From: Nyssa sinensis
Lineage: Eukaryota > Streptophyta > Magnoliopsida > Cornales > Nyssaceae
DNA length: 64,000 nucleotides
NCBI GenBank assembly: GCA_008638375.1
Contig: CM018041.1
Span: forward strand, 2,657,501-2,721,500
Reading direction: 5' to 3'
The notes under the pieces are model-generated. The model searched no databases. It was not told the DNA's origin and was given only the letters and a program-made list of their open reading frames with translations. Each line of letters begins with the position of its first letter. Positions within the stretch are counted from its first letter, which is position 1. Shown piece by piece: positions 1 to 11,270 of the stretch. The position numbers and the translations under genes were made by a program.

Positions 1-4
1 TCGA

Positions 5-252
5 TGTTAGATAATATAATAATAAAGTTACACCCTCTCTAACAGCTTAAGCTTTTAGATGAGTTGGTAACTTTACATGGTATCAGAGCAGGCCAAAGGT
101 CCTGAGTTCAAATCTCACCGTCACCCAAAAAATATGAATTGACACGTGTAGACTCAAAGTGGTCACACGTGAGGGGGCGTGTTAGATAATATAATAATAA
201 AATTACACCCTCTCTAACAGCTTAAGCTTTTAGATGAGTTGGTAACTTTACA
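5..252 (+). mobile_element. Complete SMART/TRIM-type miniature LTR retrotransposon (248 bp)
   Basis: Two 73-bp direct repeats (5-77 and 180-252) differ at one base (g27 versus a202). Each begins TGTTAG and ends TTTACA, the TG...CA rule of LTRs. Directly after the left repeat is TGGTATCAGAGCA (78-90), the standard plant primer-binding site complementary to the 3' end of initiator Met-tRNA. Directly before the right repeat is a purine tract GAGGGGGCG (171-179). The right flank is GTCGA (253-257) and the left flank visible in the window is TCGA (1-4), fitting a 5-bp target duplication whose first base lies outside the window. The internal part is 102 bp and cannot code for anything, so the element is non-autonomous. 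Near-identical LTRs suggest a fairly recent insertion. Orientation follows the PBS-to-PPT order. Confidence 0.9.
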
Positions 253-257
253 GTCGA

Positions 258-959
258 AGGCTTTTCACAAATGGCCGTAGAAAGATCGAATTGTATCCGA
301 AGAACAGGAGATACAAAAAATTAATAAGAGAGGGTGTCCAGACTAATGATCCAATTACCATCAAATAGTTTCATATTAAATACAGTCTACATTAGCAATG
401 TAAAGTAAAAACTTAATTATTACATGATCTCGAAATGTAGATTAAATCAACGATCAACACTAATTATTATTTTTATTTTTTTATTTATTTTGATAATACA
501 AAGTATTTTGAATCAATTTGCATACACCAAACTAAATCTTTACTGTCTTTCCCACAATCGTTTCATACGTTTGCACGTGAGAATGAGAAACCCGAAAACT
601 GAGAATGAGAAACCCAAAAACTTAAAGTGATAAGCTCCTAAATTAACAGTTCAATATCATCTCAACTAATCGTATGGAGTTGATTAATTATTAAATATAC
701 AAAAAATATTTTTTATTTATAAAAAATTGAACATATTATATATATATAATATATATATATATGACAATTCACGTAGGTCAATACAAACAACCATATAATA
801 TTATTTTCCTTAAAAAAATAAAAAAGATGTGTTCATGTGCCGAAGCTTATGAAATCAGATACAATAAGATAAATGCAAGTTCCCACCCGGCCTCACCAGA
901 TACAAATTTATTCTTATTTCAAATTAATATCAAATCCCAAAATATCTCCAAAAATAATG
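258..959. other. AT-rich upstream spacer
   Basis: No gene is supported here. The stretch is AT-rich and contains a TA microsatellite at about 733-762. The short open frames have no recognisable domains and unusual composition. It is probably distal promoter of the phosphatase gene at 1683. Confidence 0.6.
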
Positions 960-1400
960 AAATATCATTTGCCAAACGTCGTACGGGTCCAAGGGCGATA
1001 CGCGATCCCGCTACCTCAGACACGTGTACCCCGAGTCCCCACCCAGAATCCCACGAGTCAACATTTTTCGGCCACCACACCAGAAAGGCTGACACAAGAA
1101 GATACTTTCCAGTTTCCAGACCACGAGACGCCACGTAATTGCCTCTGCAGACAACGCGTGGTTTTTACCTCCAAACAATATCTACCGCCGAACCCAAATC
1201 AATTACTCCACTATCTAACTGCCACGCGTTCAGTTTATTCAATCGTAACCGCACACTTTTCAAGGTGTGAAATCTCAAGTCACGTTGCGACAGCCCTATT
1301 CGATCCGGGTGGCAACCATCCAACGGGTTTTAATATTTGAACGGCTGAGATTTAAAGGTAGTCACGTAATGTATATGAATCCACGGAATGCATGAAGTGT
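960..1400 (+). promoter_or_regulatory. Putative ABA-responsive promoter of the PP2C gene
   Basis: The several hundred bases before the phosphatase leader hold a cluster of ACGT-core sites: a perfect G-box CACGTG at 1021-1026 and ACGT cores at 1133-1136, 1282-1285 and 1364-1367. Two ACGCGT sites (1154-1159 and 1224-1229) resemble the CE3 coupling element or CGCG-box (CAMTA-type) sites. Clade A PP2C genes of Arabidopsis are known to be induced by ABA through such ABRE clusters, so this fits the downstream gene. No clear TATA box or start site could be fixed. A TATATGAAT at about 1371 is a weak candidate. Confidence 0.5.
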
Positions 1401-1680
1401 CCCTTCACCTTTCTGAGCTTTCTCTTCACTCAACGAAGATGAACTACCAGAGACATGGTCACGTTCAGATTGCCGTACGATGACCCATCTCCGTGTGAAA
1501 AGAGCGAAAATTAATCTCGGCTTAGAAGGCTGGAAATCCGGCGACTGAAATCTTTGTGTCCCAGTCAGACAAAATCCTTTTTCGCCGGCGGTGATTGAGA
1601 AACTTCCTGCTTGGATGATCGGTATTCCAAGAAGAGACGATTGGACAACAAAGAAAGCAGAGATTTTCACGAAAAACTAG
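1369..1680 (+). promoter_or_regulatory. Cluster of short upstream ORFs in the PP2C leader
   Basis: Four ATG-initiated short frames precede the chosen start: 1369-1395 (8 aa), 1439-1483 (14 aa), 1480-1548 (22 aa) and 1615-1680 (21 aa). The second and third overlap in the motif ATGA (stop of one inside the start of the next). The last stops only 2 bases before the main ATG at 1683. Which of them are in the mRNA depends on an unknown transcription start. If transcribed they could lower or condition translation of the phosphatase. No conservation evidence is available here. Confidence 0.4.
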
Positions 1681-1682
1681 CC

Positions 1683-4600
1683 ATGGTGGTATCATTATCG
1701 TTCTCTTCGTCGATATCGTCCTCGTCGGATCACTCATCGGGAAATGACCCTATTCTAGCCCGGATTTCAAGTTTCAGAGACGAAACGCGTAGAGAGAGAG
1801 GGGATTTACGGAATGTCACGTGCTTCTCGCATGGTGCAATATCAGTAATTGGGCTTAGAAGAGAAATGGAGGATGCGGTAACCACAGAACTAGGGTTTGT
1901 AACCAGAGATTCGAGAAAGTACGATTTTTTTGGTGTGTACGACGGTCACGGAGGGTCAGGTGTGGCGCATGCTTGCCGTGACCAGTTACACTGGCTACTG
2001 TTACGGGAGATAGAAGAAAAGGGAGCGTCGACAACGTCGGCGATGGTGGCCGGAGAGGTGGATTGGGAGAAGGTGATGCTGGTGACTTTTGGGAAGATGG
2101 ACGAGGAAGTGAATGATAGTGCGTGGGTTGGAGCGCACTACGGAGCTTCGTCGGTGACAATAGGCTCTACCGCAGTGGTGGCGGTGGTGGGAGAGGAGGA
2201 GCTGGTGGTTGCGAATTGCGGCGACTCTAGGGCTGTACTTTCTCGAGGAGGTGTAGCAATACCTTTGTCTAATGATCATAAGGTAATTTTTAGTCATCTT
2301 GCTAGCAATGTCACTATTATTATTATATATACTTCCTTTTTTTATTCTAGGGTTTTGTTTGGTAACTTGGGTTGATATATTTAATGAGATTTCACTTCAG
2401 ATTTTTCCTGAAACTCTTACACAGAGAGATCACAAGAGAAAGTGCAAATTGAAGTAAGCTTGATCAGTTTAATCACATTGATAACCAGTCTAGGGCTGTA
2501 GGTGTGATCCAAGTTAAAAGAAAATTATCTGATCATATCGGATTATCTGACTAATCTATAAATTCTTGATATAAATTAACTATGGAATTGGATTCGATTT
2601 AATAATAATATTAATATATATTGTGTATATAAAATCTTATGTTCTTATATATGTAATAGGAAAAAATTTTAATATATAAATTTAATTTAAGAAAGTTTAT
2701 ATAATTTAATATTTAATATATTATAAAATTTTAAAATGTATATTTTAATATAATATAAAAAAGTTAATGGATATGTTATATTTAATAGAATGGTTAACGA
2801 AAATTTTTTTGTATCATAATTGGATAAATGAAGCAGATTTGGATCAAGAGCCAATCCATCGACAGCCCAACGCACCATCTTGTGTAATTTCTACAAAGTT
2901 TGTACAGGATCTCTGGGCCTCTAATAGCTTCAACTAGGGAGAAGTTAATTCATTATCTGTGTCTTAGAATTCAGTTTGATGGTATCATGGCCTGACTTAT
3001 TCTTATAATTATTATTATTTTGATCGGTAATAATGAATTCTTGGAATTAAGAAATGCAAAGTTACTTTTGCGTATCAGATTGGACTCTGACTGAGAGATT
3101 GTACAATCTACTTATTGCTCATTAGAATTTGAACATTTCACATGATTGTTGGAGTTATAGATATGTATTACTCAATGCAGTAAAAAATGAACTTTTGGAT
3201 AATTTAAAGATTTCCCAAGTAATCTTTAATAATTTTATTTCATCTTGGGGGATATTTATTAATTATGAATTATGTCGATTATGGTATTAGAGGTGTTATT
3301 AATGGATTCTGACATTGCAACTTCCTACAATCTATTAAATGTTAAATGATGCAAATAGATGATAAAATTTTTAATGAAGTAATGTTAAGGCTTGAGCCTT
3401 GAGGTTATTTTAAGGATTGCTTGAGCAACCAATTATTGTTCTGTTGTATTGTTTTTGCTCTGTCATCTTCATTTGTCTTGAGAACTTAGTTTGTGCATTC
3501 CAGGATTGGATTTAGAAAACCAAAATGTGAAGTTGATGAAACATTAATTTTCAAATAACTATGACAATTTTTTCAGACTTGGGGATAAACTAGTTAATGC
3601 ATTTCAATTTTTTGTTATGCTAATTAGAGCGATTAATTTTTACAGAAGTGAATTTCTATATAATATACTAGTACTTTTTTCATAATTTTTTATGAGGTAA
3701 AATTATGTCGATGAGGAAGCAGGGGGAAGCACAGTTATCAGGATAAATGGTGATGAGTGATTGTTCCCAACTCTTTTAATCTCTTAATTACAGTTTTCAG
3801 TGAAATCTATGAAATTAAAGCTTGCTATTGCTTTCAGAGGTCAGTCTGTATTTGCAAGGATGGCAGTGACAGCAAGTCTGGTTTGACAAGTTTCACTTAG
3901 GTATAATCACTGGGGTTTGTGGTTTACTGTGAGGTGAAGTGCTGGCTGGTAGATTTGGTTGTGGCAGTTGGCTAGATTATGGTCCTGCAATGTTTCGTAG
4001 AGTTATAAAAGAGATGTTTTCCATGCTGTCGTTGAATTTCTGTGATTATATATATTTATAAATCACATTGTATATTGTAATAGCTCCTTGACTGGTGAGC
4101 TTCACCTAGCAGCCTACCATTCAGTGCAAACACATCTTGAGTGAACTATACATACTGTTCCGGTAGTAGGATCTCCCCAAAGGCGGATCCAAGGGTGGCA
4201 AAGGGGCTATATGTGAAATTTTTAACTTTGTATTGTAATTTTTCTAAAGAAATTTTAACATTAGGAATTGGATATTGTTGCATTTTCATAAAAATTCCTC
4301 CAAAATTTCTACTGTATACACTACCCCCTCCCCCCCTTTTTTCTTAATTATTGTTCTGGGTCCGCCAGTGCATCTAACTTATAGGAGTGCCAGGGACAAA
4401 GTGTTTAAACTGTATTTTTCTTTTGAGGGGATGGGGGAGGGGTTCCTATTAAACCATTTGATATCATAGGCTTCTACATAATTTATACCCTTTGTCATTT
4501 GTTTTTTTCCATTACATGAGAAATATGAGATTTCCATGCTTGCAAGGAAGACAACTCGGAACTTCTAAACATTTGAGGTGTAGCTAGTTAGAATAATCTG

Positions 4601-6276
4601 CTTGTTTAGTTGTGATTGGATGGAATTAAAAAAATTTAAAATTAACTAAAATCTTAGCTCTTGCTGAGTTGGTTGCCTCGAATCTCTGATTTGCGCAGTC
4701 ATGCTGCTTGACCATGACTGACTGATTGCCTGGATAACTTTACACTCAAATCACCTTTTATTGGGAGATTATCACGCTGTTATCCGAGATTCAGCTTCTG
4801 TATTTTATCAATGGGTTAATCTCTTCCGACTTCCCAGTTCTACATTGTTTTGCTGATATCTTTTCTGTTCCCAGCCTGACAGACCTGATGAGTTGGAGAG
4901 AATTGAATTTGCTGGCGGAAGGGTCATTAACTGGGATGGGCATCGTGTCTTAGGGGTTCTTGCAACTTCAAGATCTATAGGTATGTAGAAAGATACACTT
5001 GAATTAGTTATGGATTTATTACATGGATCATGCTAGTTTTCCCAAAGAATTATGGAGTTTAAAATGATTGTGCTGCAAATTGAAGTCCTCATTATAGCAC
5101 TAGTTATAGCACACTAAGTGGTTATTGTGGTAACCCCGAGCATGTAATTAGCGGATTTGTGGATCCGTGCACTCTTTAATTTGCCTGGAAATCTATATTC
5201 CTGGAAAAAAAACTTGTATCATGTGTTTGTTCTGGCACAGGTATTATTTTTTAAGCACAATGCTAATAACCATCTTAGAATTGATTTCTAGAGTTCTGCT
5301 TCTCCATGTGGTTGTTGACAAGATGGAGAATGAGTAGAATTGAGTGGAAGTTGGAAACTTTCTTATTGTTTTATGCCTTGCTGATGGCCGTGTCTTTGGG
5401 TTCAACACTTAACGCAATCACATTTTTAACTATTGTTCCAAAGTTCTTACTTGTTAGAGAGAATATTATGCTGCCTTTCCTGTTATGATGAACACCATCA
5501 TTTAAGTTGTTTCCTTAGTTTTCAATCTTTTGTAGGCCACCAATTCAAGCATTATGTATTCATATAGAGCACAATATAGATTCCCTTGCTAAGAAACATA
5601 TTACAGTACCTGCATTGTTTCTGTAGATGATACCGAATTGCCAAGAGTTCAGTATTAGTGGATATTATGAAGTTTGTGACCAAGTATGAGAGCATGACCT
5701 CATATTGAACAACCCACTTATAAATCAAAATTGTCAACCCTGATGCCCTAAAGATGGGTAAGCTTGGGGAATTATTGGACACCAAGCATACTCCAGGTTC
5801 ATCTTGAACTCAACAGCCTTGATTTTAATTACATAGTGCATTTGATAACCTCGAGACATGTCACAATTTAGCATTTGAGTGAGGCAATGACAATTACAAT
5901 CCTAATGGTTACTTCTCTTACAAATTTTTGAACTTTGGGTGCAGGGGATCACTATCTGAAACCATTTGTAATTTCAGAACCAGAAGTCACAGTGAATGAA
6001 AGAACCGATGCAGACGAATTCCTGATACTAGCTAGCGATGGCCTATGGGACGTCATCTCAAATGAGGTTGCATGCGAAGTTGTAAGGAGATGTCTTGACC
6101 GCAGAATGCGGAGGAAATGCCAAAAGAGTGTACACGGAAGAAAATCTAGCGAGATAGCGAATGAAAGCCGTGCCACAGAGGCCGCAGCAGCACTAGCCGA
6201 TTTGGCCATGGCTCGAGGTAGCAAGGATAATATTAGTGTTATAGTAGTGGAGCTAAAGAAGCCCCGGAAATTTTAG
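1683..6276 (+). CDS. Protein phosphatase 2C, clade A type (ABA co-receptor family), 345 aa
   Basis: Exons 1683-2282, 4875-4980 and 5945-6276; both introns have GT/AG borders and the phases agree. This is a Mg2+/Mn2+-dependent Ser/Thr phosphatase. Metal-site motifs are visible: REMEDAV (60-66), [14 protein letters not shown] (82-95), [36 protein letters not shown] (264-272) and [13 protein letters not shown] (327-339). The stretch [21 protein letters not shown] has Trp220 where clade A enzymes carry the tryptophan that locks into the gate of PYR/PYL ABA receptors, and the C-terminal pattern matches the AHG3/HAI branch. By family knowledge it would dephosphorylate and inactivate SnRK2 kinases until ABA-bound receptors inhibit it. 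The ATG at 1683 is the first in frame after the TGA at 1596 and has a GCCATGG context. The frame is open back to 1599, and TTG at 1611 could mark a longer N-terminus in relatives. The 2.6-kb first intron holds a short DNA element. No frameshift was seen. The exact paralogue is not assigned. Confidence 0.9.
4180..4370. mobile_element. Short-TIR DNA element remnant in PP2C intron 1
   Basis: The left end GGCGGATCCAAGG (about 4182) and the right end CTGGGTCCGCCAGTG (ending 4370) are inverted relative to each other (GGCGGAYCCA). It resembles the larger element at 9943-10787, which also starts with GTGGCGGATCTAAGG. No clean target duplication was found and the left end is degraded. Likely a MITE-like non-autonomous DNA transposon remnant; the superfamily is not determined. 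Confidence 0.45.
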
Positions 6277-8976
6277 TATGTATTAGAGAGAAGAGAACCT
6301 TATGTTTGGCCTATTCTTGTAACTCAAATGGTTTTAGCAAATTTGCCCATTTTTTGAGGCTTTTTGCGCGCCAATTTTCAATTAGAGAATGCTGATAAGA
6401 AAAGCTTTGTTAAAACGTGTTTCACATGAACTTTAATTAGAAGTAGTGTCGGTGGATTGATGATTCCTTTGTTATCTTTGTCGAATCTTGTCCCCCTCAG
6501 AGTGCTCCATTTGATTAATTGCACGAAAACCTTGTGATTTATTTGGAATCTTATAACTATTATTCCAGTAAGTTCTTACATTTTTTTTCTCAGCAGTCCT
6601 AGCATCTCATATTTTAAGAAGTAAACGTGAAATTCTTTAAATTTTGGGTTTTGAAGAAAAAACAGAAGAAAAAAAGAAAATGATGTGATAATTTGACATT
6701 ATTCATCACAATTGTTGAGAATAATTGGTTATTTTACATGGTATTGATTATGAGAAGTCTTGGATTAAATTTTCTTTATTTGTATTTATTCTAGTTTAGT
6801 TTGTTTGTATTGTATTTTATGTTGCATTTTTCTATAGTTTCTTTGTCTGTGTGTATGCAGGTCTAAGGTTGAATGTGAGGAAGAGTGTTGTGATCTTAAT
6901 ATACATTGTTAATTTGTGTGAGTTTGGGGTTGAATGTGAGGGAGAATGTTGAAAATTTTATAAACATTAGGGTCTTATCTTTAATTGCTTGAGTTTTTGG
7001 AGTAAGGTTCTCTTTGGTTTAACTTGTCTAATATATTTCATGCATTTTGAGAGGTTCAATAAATGCTTAATTGATTTTTTATTTGGGATAGAATTTCAAA
7101 TTGTACTTATCGATCAAAGCTTTTTTATTAAGTGTGATTTAGGTTAAATTGATAAGTCTTAACTTTTTTTATTAAATTGGATTAGTCTATTATAAATATC
7201 TCTATTTCATAGTTATAATGTATTTTTTATCAGTTCATTTAAATATTTAATTATTTAACTTAAATAATACATTTTTATGATTATTTAATTCAAATAATAT
7301 TTTTTTACCACTCAATCAAACAAAGAAAGGAGGTTGAATTACTCTCTACCAATTTTAGATTAGCACATAGGCCTCTTCATGCCAAATAAATTGGTTTTCC
7401 ATTGGCCTCTTAGAGATTGTTGCAGACAAAGCTTTTACTGAGTATTCATTTGATGGTACATTTCATTATACAAATATGGCATATGAAGAGAGTAAGTCAT
7501 TCTTTTAGGCTGACATTTCTTGCTGGAAACCTGCTTTGGTAGCACGCCAAAAACACTTCCTTAAATCACAGGACACTTTGCATTGTCTGCAACCGGCATC
7601 ATTATTGGTTCGGTCCCATTCCTCCCATTACTTCTGCATTTTCTCTGGCCTTTGATGAGAAATAAGTGGGTTATAGCCAGCCAGCTGTTGTAACGATTGA
7701 AATGAAACGACAGCAGTGTCTATCAGTCTTTGGCGTCTACCCTCTCGCCAATTGAATAATTATTGAATAGTTTAGACCCATTTCAAGAGTCTCGACTAAT
7801 AAAAAACAGCTAAGTATATATTAAATTTAAAAATTTCAATTTAATCTATCACACTTATCATCTATAGAATTTCTAAACTATCTCATGAATAAAATATATA
7901 TATATATATAAAAGTTTAATATATTATGTACATGACATTTGCTAACTATTGAGACAAATAATTCAAAACCATTCAATAATTTTTGGGGACAATGACGTTG
8001 GCCATGACAACACATATATGTTGAATTTGATGAAGGGGCAGTTGAATAGTTTTTATATTAAATTAGCTGGAGTGGAATTTAAAAAAATGCAATACACAAA
8101 TCATGTGTTTTATATGCTAATAATGATATCTGGATTCCAAATTCTTCCTCTCGTTGTTTTAAATTGGAAAAAGAGTTCTAATTCCATTTGAGAATAGAAA
8201 AAAGAGTTATTCTGGCATCTTGAGCTCATCACTAACCACCACAACGTGGGGTTTTAGAATTTCTTTAGTTTTTTCAAATTAAACAAGTCTTGAGAATTGG
8301 GAATATTGATCTTCCAATATCTTTTTATTTTAATCCCCTTTTAATTTTTTAATATTTATAACATTCTATGGCTCATGCAACAAGGAAGCTTTTACTGGGG
8401 GGCCTCTTGCATTGCCACATGGCTTGGGTCAACACAGAAGCACAGTATAATCATGGTTCTTTATATATATTTAACCTATTCAAACAACACCCAATTTCAA
8501 TATAGAGTATTCTAGCTTTAGAATCACCAATATGTTATGGTTTCTTTAGAAAGCTTTACACATATATTTATAGAAGTTATTTTGAGAAATTGATCAGACT
8601 TTTAAAATTTTATTTTATGTTAATTTATTTTTTTAAATGTACAAAAGTAAATTTTTTATTTAAAAAATAATAATAATTTTAAATCATGGTTCAAAGGCTT
8701 GCTATTATGAAATCTTATTTATTTCATTTTTCATGGTACAAAACCAGTGTGCACATAAAAAACACTACACATTGTTAGGTATCGTCACATTGTGAGGTCC
8801 AGATAAAATAGCATCTACTTTGAAATAAGGTGATGATCATTGTCCATAACTTTTCTTAATATATGCTCCTTAGCTTTTTTTGGGTAACGTCCGTGGTTTA
8901 AAATGCTCATTATGCTCGTCCTCATCAAATGAAAAAAATCATTCATTAGTTCGGTCCATTGCAACTGAATCACTGT
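6277..8976. other. Gene-poor intergenic DNA with retroelement debris
   Basis: The first few hundred bases are the 3' UTR and downstream region of the phosphatase. Around 6735-6990 there are degraded sequences recalling LTR-element junctions: TTTACATGGTATTGATTATGAG (a decayed PBS-like stretch) and two copies of GGTTGAATGTGAGG followed by AGAGTGTTG or AGAATGTTG (about 6868 and 6928). A short TA run lies at about 7896-7911. No domain-bearing ORF is visible. Confidence 0.4.
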
Positions 8977-9650
8977 ACAATTGACTCGTCATCAGATATG
9001 TTAGATGTTGATTGATTTGAATATATTCCATCCGAAATCATTGAATAACAGTTCAATCAAATATTATAATTATAACGCACAAGATTTTAGTTGCAATTAA
9101 GCTTAAGGCTCATTACTTTCTCTTTTTTTTTATATATATAATATTATTTTTTTTATCCAAATATGTGATCACAGTGTAAACCTTTGTTTGATCGACTTCA
9201 CAGTACACTTTTTTTATGGACACCTGCTCACATAGCCATTGTCAAGACATTTTTAATCAAATTGTGAAGTTAAACAATTGATCAATGCCCTCCAAGATCA
9301 TGAACATTTTATCACATTTATCAATAAAGGATTCCCACAATCAATAAAGTAACTCATTTGACACAGAACTCAGTCCTCCCTTAGCATTGACTAAAACCAA
9401 TTGCAAGAAAAGTTAAAAAAGGGACTCTGAACAATTGACTGTCAACATATATGTTAGATGTTGATTGATTTGAATAATTAACTCGTCAACATATATGTTA
9501 GATGTTGATTGACTTGAATATATTGTATTCGAAATAATTAAATAACAATACAATCAAACATTACAATTATAAGGTACGTGATTTTCACTGCAATTAAGCT
9601 TAAGGCTCATTACTTTCTTTTTTTTATATATAATATTGCTTTTTTTTGTT
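8977..9650 (+). repeat. Duplicated ~170-bp block plus a third partial copy
   Basis: Block A (about 8977-9157) and block B (about 9479-9650) are direct repeats sharing, in order, ATATGTTAGATGTTGATTGA, a central region with CAATCAAAYATTA, and GCAATTAAGCTTAAGGCTCA followed by ATTACTTTC, then a T-run and TATATATAATATT. A third, truncated copy of only the first ~45 bases (about 9431-9476) lies immediately before block B. Unknown family. Could be a segmental duplication or arms of a decayed LTR element. Confidence 0.7.
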
Positions 9651-9942
9651 GCCCTTTTTAAGTTTTTAAAACTTCAAAGTCTACACCATAACTCAGGAAT
9701 AATTTAATACTATAATTTTCACATTATGTGACAGTGGCTCAAATTTGAATATGAGGTGACATCAGGCCATGCCCATTGTGGCTATTTTTGGATTGTTACT
9801 TAAGAAAGCTTATTTAATTCACCAATTCGAGGCAACGCAATTCACGTGTAGATTTTCAATTGGATAACTTTAGCGTAAAGGATTTGTTTATCTTCTTTCA
9901 TTTTTATTTCCTTGTCATTTTTGTTGATCCGTGCTATGCAAT

Positions 9943-10787
9943 CAGTGGCGGATCTAAGGTGGAAGAGACGGGGTGTGCCCCAAAATTTGAATATTATATT
10001 TGTTATTTCTACGGTTTATTTTTTTTTGTTTTTTTTATGTAGAGTTAATTATTTTATAATTAATAAATATGAAAAATTAAAAATTGTTGGATTGTCCTCA
10101 GTTACGATCTCACATCGCCCATGCACAGCTCACCTGTACAATGTATAAGGACCCTCTCTACCTCTCCTTAACACTTGGATTTTAAGGATGAACTAATTGG
10201 GAGTTGGGCCTCCAAATTATTAATTATTAATTATTAATTTTTTTGATATTTTCATGAATCAATAAGTATTTCTTACATGCAAATGGTTTTGGGAAAAAAA
10301 AAGTCATTATATGTAATTTTTAATGATATTTTAGTTTTTTCATAAAAAGATAACATATAATATTAGACTAATGGTATAAAAAAAACTCTTAATGTTCATG
10401 TTAAGTAAAAATATTACGATTTTATCTCTCTAATAACTAATATTATCAAAGGCTTTTTCTTAAAAAAGTATTAATTATTATGTAATATAATTATTAATTA
10501 TTTATCATATAACCAAATTAGTTTTTTAAAATTTTATTAATTATTAGAGATTATTAACTTATTAAATATTAATTATAAGAAGTACAAATGTATTTATATG
10601 AATCATTCTAAATTTTAATACCTATTATATGATTCTCTTAAAAATTTAGATATTATATTTTTTATTATTTTTTTGTTAGAATTGTTTAAACTTGCCCTCC
10701 CAATATATTTTTTATATATTCATATAAATTCTTTAAAATTCTATTTTTCTAATTTGACCCCTAATTAAAATTTCTGCATCGCCACTG
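9943..10787. mobile_element. Short-TIR DNA transposon-like element
   Basis: Ends are inverted: CAGTGGCG at 9943-9950 and CGCCACTG at 10780-10787. The flanks are ...GCAAT and CCAAT..., so at most an imperfect 4-5 bp target duplication. The inside is very AT-rich and non-coding. Near the left end it includes a higher-GC segment (about 10083-10200, with GATCTCACATCGCCC) that looks like part of an LTR or TRIM. The left end resembles the element at 4180-4370. Superfamily unassigned. Confidence 0.5.
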
Positions 10788-11237
10788 CCAATCTATAATA
10801 TATATATATATATGGGAAAAAGATCATGTGTACCTCCCCTAGTTGCCTGTCGAAATCATTTTCTACCATGGAATAACTTGTCTATCACCTAATCTTGTTA
10901 TTGATATTTGAAGGTACCACTCAATCTGTGACTTTTTCTATATTTTTTTTTGGTAAATCTGCTAAAAGTCAAAAAAAAATAATAATTAAAAGGAAAAAAA
11001 AAACAAATTGTCATCAACAACTAAGCTGGCTCCAAATTTTGAAAGGACTGTCTGTAATATTCCTTTAGATGAGAATATGATTCACGTTGTCATGATATTA
11101 GTGTTGTTATTAATTAAAACTTTGATGAATAAAAGAAGTGGGGCCATTCACGAGATCTGTGAGATTAATTCTGTTATTAAAACCCTTAATTACAGCAGGA
11201 GTTTGGTGATTCATGTGATTTGTGAGCTTATTTCTGT

Positions 11238-11270
<33 letters not shown>

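Noticed and set aside
51..125. A tRNA gene suggested by A- and B-box-like sequences
   Set aside because: No acceptor stem, anticodon arm or cloverleaf can be drawn, and the segment is fully explained as LTR end plus PBS plus internal part of a miniature LTR element.
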